Source: JAQBGV01 sp032128395 (GTDB lineage Bacteria > Planctomycetota > UBA8108 > UBA1146). Taken from it: DNA of 7,416 nucleotides. Below the pieces are notes generated by a model. That model made no database searches, was not told the DNA's origin, and saw nothing but the letters and a program-made list of their open reading frames with translations. Where the stretch lies: positions 1 through 7,416 of the forward strand of contig JAQBGV010000129.1 of the NCBI GenBank assembly GCA_032128395.1, given 5' to 3'. Shown here piece after piece: positions 1-6,544 of the stretch; the stretch's first letter is position 1; each line of letters opens with the position of its first letter. Position numbers and translations under genes: made by a program.

Positions 1-145
1 GGGGGCTGGCTCCCAGCCCCCTCTCGCTCGCGGCAGAGCCGCTCACGATTCACCCTAACGAGGCGAGCTCCGCTCGCTCCTTTGGGGGCTGGCTGCCAGC
101 CCCCTCTCGCTCGCGGCAGTGCCGCTCTCGATTCACCCCAACGAG
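1..145. repeat. Imperfect tandem repeat, 83-bp period, rich in triloop hairpins
   Basis: A 62-bp unit at 1-62 recurs at 84-145 with four differences (positions 12, 37, 45 and 56 against 95, 120, 128 and 139), separated by a 21-bp spacer. Each unit opens with a perfect 9-bp stem and 3-nt loop (1-9/13-21; 84-92/96-104), followed by a 5-bp stem with a 3-nt loop (30-34/38-42; 113-117/121-125). The spacer adds a 6-bp stem with a 3-nt loop (63-68/72-77). Two of the four differences fall in hairpin loops and none in a stem. Copy 2 runs into a degenerate edge at 142-166, where another stem (142-146/156-160) can form. The array begins at the first base of the window and may extend upstream. I read it as an intergenic palindromic repeat family; it encodes no recognisable protein, and it lacks the regular short repeats and unique spacers of a CRISPR. 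Confidence 0.85.
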
Positions 146-180
146 CTCGACTCCGGCTCGGGGGGGGATGGTTCGCAGTC

Positions 181-236
181 CGGACCTAGCCGTCCGACAG
201 GGCGTGGGGACTGGCTCGCCAGAGAGGTGCCAGTCC
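181..236. other. Hairpin-forming intergenic segment upstream of the promoter
   Basis: Two inverted repeats lie between the tandem repeat and the promoter. One is a 5-bp stem at 181-185/192-196 with a 6-nt loop. The other is an 8-bp stem at 208-215/229-236 with a 13-nt loop. Neither is followed by a T run, so an intrinsic terminator for an upstream gene is possible but not supported. The rest of 146-261 shows no gene that I would accept. Confidence 0.45.
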
Positions 237-261
237 GCAATCTTGCGACTGAGTCCCTACC

Positions 262-289
262 TTGAGTCCCGTCCCCGACCTGCTATGAT
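262..289 (+). promoter_or_regulatory. Sigma70-type promoter for the large regulator gene
   Basis: A -35 element TTGAGT (262-267) is separated by 16 bp from a -10 element TATGAT (284-289). The -10 is preceded by TGC, giving an extended -10. Transcription would start near 295-297 and leave a leader of about 60 nt before the ATG at 359. TATGAT stands out in otherwise GC-rich DNA. The assignment rests on consensus matching only. Confidence 0.6.
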
Positions 290-305
290 CAATCCGTATC
301 CTCTT

Positions 306-320
306 GGTCACACTGTGACC
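306..320. promoter_or_regulatory. 15-bp inverted repeat, candidate operator
   Basis: GGTCACA (306-312) and TGTGACC (314-320) are perfect 7-bp arms around a single central C. The site lies roughly 10-25 bp downstream of the predicted transcription start and ends 38 bp before the ATG. That position suits a repressor or roadblock operator. With a one-base loop it is unlikely to matter as an RNA hairpin. The half-sites read TCACA then TGTGA, the reverse order of a CRP/FNR site (TGTGA-N6-TCACA), so a CRP-type regulator is not implied. The cognate protein is unknown; autoregulation is one possibility. Confidence 0.5.
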
Positions 321-358
321 TTTCGCTTAGGACCCGGTGGGGATCGGATTCCGGGGCA

Positions 359-3300
359 ATGCAAACCTGGCTGATCAACGAGCGCTACCGCCTTTGGCGA
401 CAGGTCTCCGAGGGACCCCACGGGCGGGTGTATCTCGCTGAGGACAAGCGGCGGCCGATCCCCTGCGCCCTGAAGATCTGGCATCCGCCGGTCTCAGGGA
501 GCCTCCGTCGCGATGCGGTGCCGACCTACCTCTCCGCCCTCGAGCACCCCCACCTCGCCCCGCTCCTCGACTTCGGGCGCCTTGCCGCGATTCGGTCCGA
601 GGAAGCGGTTTCGCCCCCCGGTCCAGATTGGCAGCCGGCGCTCGAACGCGGCGAGCCGGCGGCTACACCGGAAGGTGGGGAGGGACCGCTCTTCTTCGTC
701 ACTCCGTGGTACGGGGGTGGCGACCTCTTCACCCGCTGCGATGCCCTACTCGCGGATCAGCCGACGGAAGAGACGATCTCCCGCTGGCTCGACGGTTTGG
801 CGGCGCAACTCCTCTCCGCCCTGCGCTTCCTTCACGAGCATTCGCTCCTCCATTTCGATGTCAGCCCGCGAAACATCCTCTTCACCACCGGTGAGGTCGC
901 CCCGGGGATCCCGGGCGCGGTGCTCATCGACCTCGAACTCTCCGATCGCGACTCGACGCCGCTCGGCACGCGGGTTCGAGGGACGGTCCCGTACATCGCC
1001 CCCGAGGTCCTGAAGGAGTCGATGGTCGATCCGCGCGCCGATCTCTACTCGCTCGGCGCCTCGCTTTACCACGCACTCGACCGCGCGGCGCTGATCGGAG
1101 AGCACGGCCCGGACGGAGCGCGCGCACTCGCCGAAGACGGTCGCCTCCCCGACCTTCGGAAGAGCATTCCCGAATTCCCCTCGGTGTGGAGCGAACGACT
1201 CGGCCGTCTCCTCTCACCCGACCCCGCCGATCGACCGGGGAGCGCGGCCGAGGTCCTCGAGGAGATCTGCAGGGGGGACGGCTTCCCTCCTCAGCTGAAC
1301 TCCGAAGAGCCGATCTCGTGGCAACCCCTCCGCCCGGTCGGCCTCGAGAAGGAGTTCGACTATCTCCACCGAGAGATCGAGAAACTGCGACTCGGAGAGA
1401 GCGGCAACACGTTGGTGCTCGTCGGAGGCGAGACCGGCATCGGCCGGCAGGCGGTCGCTCATCGGCTTCGCGATCGCGCCCGGCTCGAGGGATTGCACGC
1501 CGTCCACGTCACGTGTGGTGGAATCGTCGAACCCCCGCTCGAACCGCTGGCGAGACTGCTCGAGGAGATTCGGCGAGATCCCCTGATCAGCGGACCCGAC
1601 CCGCGAGAACTCGCTGACCTGGTCCACTCGCTGCGCGTCGACTCTAGAGGAAACGAGGCGATGCTCCCGAGCCTGCCCACGGTCGAAGAGGAGCGGGCCC
1701 GGCGATTCGGACGGGTGGGCACCGTGCTCGAACGCCTCGGGGCGGAGTACGGAGTGCTCTTCATCATCGAGGACCTCCACCGTGCGTCTCCGGAATTGCT
1801 CGAGATCCTCGGCATCGTCTCGCATCGGCTGCACTCGCAGCGTGACCCCGCCCCCGAAGAGGGCTTCGAGGAAGGTCCGCGCGAACACTCGGTCGCTCGC
1901 GCCCCCGCGCCGCGCATCCTCTTTCTCTGCACCTACGACGACCAGCGACGCGGCGAGGAGGGTGCGGGACTCGATGCTCTCGCGAGCCAATCCCACGTCG
2001 CGCGGATCACGCTGAAGCCCCTCACCCGCACTCGGGCGCGGCAAGTCGTCCAGTCGACCCTCGGTCGCTGCCATCTCCCCGCGCAGGTCGTCGACACGCT
2101 GCACACTCTCGCAAACGGACTGACGCGACCGCTGCTCGCACTCCTGCGCGAAAGTCACCGCCAGGGTCTCCTTCGTCAGGAGCGTCCCGGGTGGGTGTGG
2201 GTCGGCGACCCGGATGCCGCGGCCTCGCTCCCGTTGCTTCGCGCAGAGGCGCACGCGCGACTCTCGGAGGAGGATCGACTGCTCCTCTCCCTGACCGATT
2301 TCGTCGCCGGCCCGATCGGGAGGACCGTGCTCATCATCGCGGCCCAGGAACTCGGTATCGGAGGGCCGGAAGAGCGGCTCGTCGAACTGCAGGAGTCAGG
2401 ATGGCTCGGGGTGGTCTCGATCGCGGACGACCGCAAGGGGCTGCGTCTCGAACTCCCGCTCCCGGATGGTGGAACTCGGTCCGACCCGCCACTTCGAGCT
2501 CGACTCGCCCGGGCGCTCGGGCGGGCACTCCTCCTGCGACACCCAGACGATCCGACCGGACCCGCGGCGATCTTCGAGGCGGGTGGAGACTGGCACTCGC
2601 TCGCCGGGGTGCTCCCACGCGCGCTCGAGAACCTCTCGAGTCGGTTCCATCTCGCCAGTCTCGTCCGACTCGTCGACCGCGTCGAAGCGCACGCCCCGCC
2701 GGAGATCCTCCCGTCGGACGCGCACTCTCTCCGGGTCGAGGCCCTTCGCGACCTCGGGCGCGAGGAAGAGGCTCTCGAGCACGCAGATCGGGCGATCGGC
2801 CGGGCGCGAGCGGAAGGAGAGGTCGCCCTCGAGTGGCTGCGTCTTCGGGGAGAACTCCTTCGGCGTCTCGGTCGCCTGCCCGCAGCACGCCAGCAACTCG
2901 AAGAGGCGATCGACCTGATTTCCCCCGACACTTCGAGCCCACTCCGAGTTCACCTCCACACCGAACTCTCGCAGGTTCTCCGCGGCGAAGGGGTCGGGGA
3001 CCGTGCCCATGCCGAGGCGCTCCTGGCGGTCGAGGCGGTGACCGAGGCGGAGTCCGGGACCAGTTCCGACCCGGTCCTCGACTTCGAGGCCCGTCTCGAG
3101 CTCGCCCGGGCGCAACTCGCACAGGGTTGGAATGAGCGGGCGGCCGAGTGGCTCGAAGCGTTCCGGGAGAGTCGTGGTGAAGAACTCCCCATCGCGACGC
3201 TCGCTCATCTCCACAACGTCATCGCCGAGATCGAGTACGGGCGCGGCCGATTCGATATCGCGCTCTCGCACTGGCGTCGGAGCCTCCCGCTCGAGCGAAG

Positions 3301-6280
3301 AATCGCGAACTACGCGAGCCTCGCCACGGTCGTGATCTCACTCGGCCGGGTCGCCTACGCCAGAGGCAACCACCGCCGAGCGACCCGATTGCACCGCCTG
3401 AGCTTGCGACTCAGAGAGCAGATCGGCGACCGCCGCGGGGTCGCCCGCGCGCTGAACAACATCGGTCTCCTGTACAAGATGCAGAACAAGGTCGAGGCCG
3501 CCGAAGCATGCTTCAGGCGCTGTCTCGGCATCCTCGAAGAACTCGGCCCCCCCGACGACGTCGCCGCCCTCCTCGGAAACCTTTCGGACATCATGGTTCT
3601 CAAGGGCAGCTTTCCGCTCGCCCTCAAGTACAGCCTGCAATCCCTCGACATCCGCAAGCCATCCGGCAATCGCCGCGGGATCGCGTTCGCGTACTACCGC
3701 ATCGCGAATATATATCGCAATCAGGGCGAACTCGACCGCGCCGCGGACTTTGCCGCGAAGTCGCTCGAACTGCGAAGAGAACTCGGGGACCGACACAACC
3801 TCGTCTACTCGCAGAAACTCCTCGGGGACCTGCAGACCGCCCGCGCCCGCTACTACGAGGCGAACCGGTCCCTCCGCCAGAGCCTCTCCCTCGCGGACAC
3901 GCTCGGCAACCGAGCTGGACGCTGCACGATCCTCACCTCGATCGCTCTGCTCGAAGTCCGCATGGGACGCCTCGATGCTTCGGTCCGGCACGCCGAGGAA
4001 GGGCTCGCGATCGCCAGCAGCGAAGAGCTCGAGCTCTACGTCGGCCTCGCCCGGCTCGCGCTGGGGATCGCACGACTCGAACAAGGAGATCTCTCCGCCG
4101 CCGAGGAGCAGCTCGTCGCCGCCGAAGAGATCTTTCGGCGCGAGCGAAGCCGACGAGAGCTTGCCCAGGTGCTGCTCGTCCAAACGGAGCTCGCACTGGA
4201 GCTCGGCAGCGTCGAGCGGGGTTGGCCGCTCCTGGAGGAGTCGTACGCAACGATCGAAGAGCTCGGCCTGATCGACCTGCAGCCCACATACTACCGACTG
4301 CGCGGTGGACTCGCCGCGAGCGGGCCCCGCCCCGATCCTGCGATCGCGCGTCGATTGCTCGAGCGAGGACTCGAAGAGGCGCAAGACCTCGACCTCCCCG
4401 AAGAGATCTGGCGGCTGCATCGCGACCTCGCTCAGCTCGAGGAACGAGATGGAGAACAGGACGCGGCGAGCACCCAACTCCGACAAGCAGCAGAGCAGCT
4501 CCAGACGATCCACGACGGCCTTCCGGCGGAGTTCCAGGGGTCGTACCTCGCGAGCGGCGCGCGGCTCGAGCTGCTCACCGAGTGGCGATCGCGCGAACAG
4601 GAGCCGCTCGCGGTGCGTCCCGGAGAGGGCCGAGCGAAGGGCAATGCCGAGGGTGTGTCTCCCGAGGCCGCGGACCTTCTCAGGCTCCAAGAGGTGACTC
4701 TACTCCTCAATTCGGAGTGGAGCCTGCAGGTGCTCCTCGACCGGATCCTCGACGAGGTCCTCGAGCTGTTCGGAGCCGAGCGCGGGTTCCTGATCTTGCT
4801 GGAAGGGGGCGAGGAGCAGATCCGAGTCGCGCGGGACATCGAGCGAGAAGAGGTCGAGTCCCCCGAGTTCAAGTACTCGCACTCCATCGCCAGGGAGGTC
4901 GTGGAGACCGGCCGGATCTTCCTGACCAACGATGCGCAGAAGGACCGGAGGCTGCGCGACTCCCACTCGGTGCACGACCTCAAACTACAGGCGATCGCCT
5001 GCTTCCCTCTCGTGTGGCGGGAGGAGATGCTCGGGGTGATCTACATCGAGAATCGGTTTCGCAAGCAGATCGTCCCCCGAGAGCGAATGCGCCTGTTGGA
5101 AGCGTTTTCGGCACAGACCGCCCAGGCGATCGCAAACGCGCGGCTGCACGACCAACTCGTCCGGCGCACCGACGAGCTCGAGGTCTCCACTCAGGAGATC
5201 GCCGACCTGAACGACCGGCTCCGCGACCGGGTGAAAGAGCAAGATCGGGAGCTCGCGGTGGCTCGCCGGGCGATCGCAGAGCAACAAGAGCAACTCGAGG
5301 AGCGCTACCGGTTCCACAACATGATCGGCTCGTCGGAGGAGATGCAGGAAGTGTTCCGCCTCCTCGATCGCATCGCGGGGACCGACCTTCCGGTGCTGGT
5401 CGAAGGGGAGAGCGGGACCGGGAAAGAACTCGCCGCCCGAGCGATCCACTACAACAGCGAGCGCAGGCGAGCACCGTTCGTCAGCGAGAACTGCGGCGCG
5501 CTCTCCGAGAACCTCCTCGAGAGCGAACTCTTCGGACACGTCAAGGGAGCGTTCACCGGTGCGGATCGAGACCACCCGGGTCTCTTTGCCAGTGCGGAAG
5601 GGGGGACCCTCTTCCTCGACGAGGTGCATCAGCTCTCGCTCGGCAGTCAGCGGAAACTGCTCAGGGTCCTGCAGGAAGGCGAGGTGCGCCCGGTCGGCGG
5701 CGAGGATGTGATCCACACCGACGTCCGCGTGCTCGCGGCCTCGAACGAACCTCTCTACGGACTGGTGCAGGCGGGACGATTCCGCGAGGACCTCTACTAC
5801 CGGCTCAACGTGCTGCGCGTCGAACTTCCCCCGCTGCGCAATCGCGGCAACGACATCTTGATTCTTGCTCAGCACTTCCTCGACCAGGTCGTCGAGTCGC
5901 AGCACCTGGGACCGAAGGAATTCTCCATCGAGGCGTTGCGCGAACTCGCCCGATACCCGTTCCCCGGAAACGTGCGGGAGTTGCGCAACATCGTCGAAAA
6001 GGGTGCGATCCTGGGAGACGTTCCGATCATCGGAGTGTCGGACCTCTTTTTCGACACCACCGATGGCAGCGGAGCCGATCCGATCGATCTTCCCGAGGCG
6101 TTCACAGAGATTCCGCTGAAGGATGCACAAGAGGAGTTCCAGCGCCGCTACCTCGAGCGAATCCTCTCGGCCGCGGAAGGGGTGGTCTCCCACGCGGCGG
6201 CGCGTTCCGGGATCACCCGAGAGTCATTTCACCGCCTGATGAGAAAATACGGGATCCAACGCCCCCGGAACGATCCGTAG
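359..6280 (+). CDS. Kinase-AAA-TPR-GAF-sigma54 activator-Fis fusion regulator
   Basis: This is a 1973-residue soluble protein with no signal peptide or membrane segment. Domains: Ser/Thr-kinase-like (about 8-305; VAIK-type K39, catalytic-loop D167 and N172, metal-binding D191, APE 214-216, D228, R292); AAA_16/STAND-like ATPase (about 325-600; Walker A region 357-364, Walker B E471-D472); about ten TPR-type helical repeats (about 780-1390); GAF (about 1440-1597); charged coiled coil (about 1598-1650); sigma54-interacting AAA+ (about 1652-1895) with Walker A GESGTGKE (1683-1690), GAFTGA (1730-1735), Walker B D1754-E1755, sensor-I-region N1796, arginine fingers R1809 and R1815, and sensor II R1873; and a Fis-type HTH (about 1924-1967). 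Known enhancer-binding proteins with these motifs hydrolyse ATP to remodel sigma54-RNA polymerase at enhancers. I infer that the front half senses a signal or partner protein. The kinase lacks the HRD Arg (F166), the catalytic-loop Lys (S169), the DFG Gly (E193) and apparently the alphaC Glu; the first ATPase has R363 and Q364 for Walker A Lys and Ser/Thr. ATG 359 is chosen because the kinase fold begins at about residue 8 and no in-frame ATG, GTG or TTG was found between the promoter and it; its Shine-Dalgarno is weak. No terminator is evident directly after the stop. Confidence 0.95.
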   Translation: MQTWLINERYRLWRQVSEGPHGRVYLAEDKRRPIPCALKIWHPPVSGSLRRDAVPTYLSALEHPHLAPLLDFGRLAAIRSEEAVSPPGPDWQPALERGEPAATPEGGEGPLFFVTPWYGGGDLFTRCDALLADQPTEETISRWLDGLAAQLLSALRFLHEHSLLHFDVSPRNILFTTGEVAPGIPGAVLIDLELSDRDSTPLGTRVRGTVPYIAPEVLKESMVDPRADLYSLGASLYHALDRAALIGEHGPDGARALAEDGRLPDLRKSIPEFPSVWSERLGRLLSPDPADRPGSAAEVLEEICRGDGFPPQLNSEEPISWQPLRPVGLEKEFDYLHREIEKLRLGESGNTLVLVGGETGIGRQAVAHRLRDRARLEGLHAVHVTCGGIVEPPLEPLARLLEEIRRDPLISGPDPRELADLVHSLRVDSRGNEAMLPSLPTVEEERARRFGRVGTVLERLGAEYGVLFIIEDLHRASPELLEILGIVSHRLHSQRDPAPEEGFEEGPREHSVARAPAPRILFLCTYDDQRRGEEGAGLDALASQSHVARITLKPLTRTRARQVVQSTLGRCHLPAQVVDTLHTLANGLTRPLLALLRESHRQGLLRQERPGWVWVGDPDAAASLPLLRAEAHARLSEEDRLLLSLTDFVAGPIGRTVLIIAAQELGIGGPEERLVELQESGWLGVVSIADDRKGLRLELPLPDGGTRSDPPLRARLARALGRALLLRHPDDPTGPAAIFEAGGDWHSLAGVLPRALENLSSRFHLASLVRLVDRVEAHAPPEILPSDAHSLRVEALRDLGREEEALEHADRAIGRARAEGEVALEWLRLRGELLRRLGRLPAARQQLEEAIDLISPDTSSPLRVHLHTELSQVLRGEGVGDRAHAEALLAVEAVTEAESGTSSDPVLDFEARLELARAQLAQGWNERAAEWLEAFRESRGEELPIATLAHLHNVIAEIEYGRGRFDIALSHWRRSLPLERRIANYASLATVVISLGRVAYARGNHRRATRLHRLSLRLREQIGDRRGVARALNNIGLLYKMQNKVEAAEACFRRCLGILEELGPPDDVAALLGNLSDIMVLKGSFPLALKYSLQSLDIRKPSGNRRGIAFAYYRIANIYRNQGELDRAADFAAKSLELRRELGDRHNLVYSQKLLGDLQTARARYYEANRSLRQSLSLADTLGNRAGRCTILTSIALLEVRMGRLDASVRHAEEGLAIASSEELELYVGLARLALGIARLEQGDLSAAEEQLVAAEEIFRRERSRRELAQVLLVQTELALELGSVERGWPLLEESYATIEELGLIDLQPTYYRLRGGLAASGPRPDPAIARRLLERGLEEAQDLDLPEEIWRLHRDLAQLEERDGEQDAASTQLRQAAEQLQTIHDGLPAEFQGSYLASGARLELLTEWRSREQEPLAVRPGEGRAKGNAEGVSPEAADLLRLQEVTLLLNSEWSLQVLLDRILDEVLELFGAERGFLILLEGGEEQIRVARDIEREEVESPEFKYSHSIAREVVETGRIFLTNDAQKDRRLRDSHSVHDLKLQAIACFPLVWREEMLGVIYIENRFRKQIVPRERMRLLEAFSAQTAQAIANARLHDQLVRRTDELEVSTQEIADLNDRLRDRVKEQDRELAVARRAIAEQQEQLEERYRFHNMIGSSEEMQEVFRLLDRIAGTDLPVLVEGESGTGKELAARAIHYNSERRRAPFVSENCGALSENLLESELFGHVKGAFTGADRDHPGLFASAEGGTLFLDEVHQLSLGSQRKLLRVLQEGEVRPVGGEDVIHTDVRVLAASNEPLYGLVQAGRFREDLYYRLNVLRVELPPLRNRGNDILILAQHFLDQVVESQHLGPKEFSIEALRELARYPFPGNVRELRNIVEKGAILGDVPIIGVSDLFFDTTDGSGADPIDLPEAFTEIPLKDAQEEFQRRYLERILSAAEGVVSHAAARSGITRESFHRLMRKYGIQRPRNDP

Positions 6281-6301
6281 CAGCCGCCCGTCGATCACCC
6301 T

Positions 6302-6358
6302 AAGTTGTTATTGCAAGGTAACTTGTGGCGAGCAGTCCGATGCAGCAGATCGCAAGTT
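6302..6358. other. Cluster of weak AAGTTG/CAACTT-type inverted repeats
   Basis: Just after the large gene, a locally less GC-rich stretch holds AAGTT (6302-6306), TTGCAA (6311-6316), AACTTG (6320-6325) and CAAGTT (6353-6358). AACTTG and CAAGTT form a 6-bp inverted repeat, and AAGTT with AACTT can form a 5-bp stem. These are too weak and lack the T run to be called a terminator. They lie immediately upstream of, and overlap, the predicted -35 of the next gene, so they could be regulator half-sites. Confidence 0.3.
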
Positions 6359-6384
6359 GCCCCCCCCAAGATCACCGATACAAT
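6357..6384 (+). promoter_or_regulatory. Candidate sigma70-type promoter for the secreted-protein gene
   Basis: TTGCCC (6357-6362) and TACAAT (6379-6384) are spaced by 16 bp. The -10 matches the consensus at five of six positions and the -35 at four of six. Transcription would start near 6391, giving a leader of about 150 nt to the ATG at 6545. It would allow the downstream gene to be expressed independently of the large regulator. Confidence 0.45.
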
Positions 6385-6405
6385 GGGCCCGAGGGAGCGT
6401 ACGTC

Positions 6406-6488
6406 CGGGGTCCGTCCCCGACCTCGCCGTCGACCGACGAGGTGAGAAGGCCGATCGCGCACGCTCTCACCGGGGGTAGAAGCCCCCG
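6406..6488 (+). other. Structured 5' leader with consecutive stem-loops
   Basis: Four inverted repeats occur in the predicted leader: CGGGG/CCCCG (6406-6410/6416-6420, 5-nt loop), ACCTCG/CGAGGT (6421-6426/6438-6443), GGTGAGA/TCTCACC (6441-6447/6465-6471) and CGGGGG/CCCCCG (6471-6476/6483-6488, 6-nt loop). The second and third share bases 6441-6443, and the third and fourth share base 6471, so they compete at their edges. The last stem ends 12 bases before an AGGAGGT. The arrangement could influence translation, but it matches no riboswitch class that I recognise, and GC-rich DNA makes hairpins by chance. Confidence 0.35.
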
Positions 6489-6500
6489 AGGCGATGGGGC

Positions 6501-6534
6501 AGGAGGTCCGCTTGCCGCGGAAGAGCGCCCAGGA
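6501..6534 (+). promoter_or_regulatory. Two candidate ribosome binding sites giving alternative starts
   Basis: AGGAGGT (6501-6507) is a near-perfect Shine-Dalgarno with an in-frame TTG at 6512, five bases after AGGAGG. A weaker AGGA (6531-6534) precedes an in-frame ATG at 6545 by ten bases. A further in-frame ATG at 6494 lies before the strong site and has only GAGG two bases upstream, which is too close. The ATG at 6545 is preferred because it gives a signal peptide of ordinary length; the TTG adds 11 residues. Confidence 0.5.
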
Positions 6535-6544
6535 TTCAGAACGA

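Noticed and set aside
1..145. CRISPR array
   Set aside because: There are only two copies, 62 bp long with internal differences and a 21-bp hairpin-forming spacer, and no cas gene is present.
306..320. CRP/FNR binding site
   Set aside because: The half-sites are in the opposite order and spacing (TCACA-N1-TGTGA rather than TGTGA-N6-TCACA).
168..374. 68-codon frame upstream of the large gene
   Set aside because: It spans the predicted promoter and inverted repeat, overlaps the start of the regulator gene, and its product has no recognisable features.
3338..4690. 450-codon open frame on the minus strand
   Set aside because: It lies wholly inside the TPR region of the large gene and shows no recognisable domain. 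Long antisense frames are expected opposite a gene with high-GC third positions. The same applies to the minus-strand frames at 1214-2254 and 4985-6193.
3508..6303. 931-codon plus-strand frame overlapping the large gene
   Set aside because: The translation is extremely Arg/Pro/Ala-rich without domains, as expected of an out-of-frame reading. The true frame carries all the GAF, sigma54 and Fis motifs.
6385..6398. Sigma54 -24/-12 promoter
   Set aside because: Only GG and GC at the right spacing match, plus a T and one C. The conserved CA of the -24 and TT of the -12 are missing, and such a skeleton is frequent by chance in GC-rich DNA.
6412..6424. 13-bp sequence shared with 269-281 near the first promoter
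   Set aside because: One shared 13-mer of C-rich sequence is expected by chance in a GC-rich window of this size, and its position relative to the two promoters differs.
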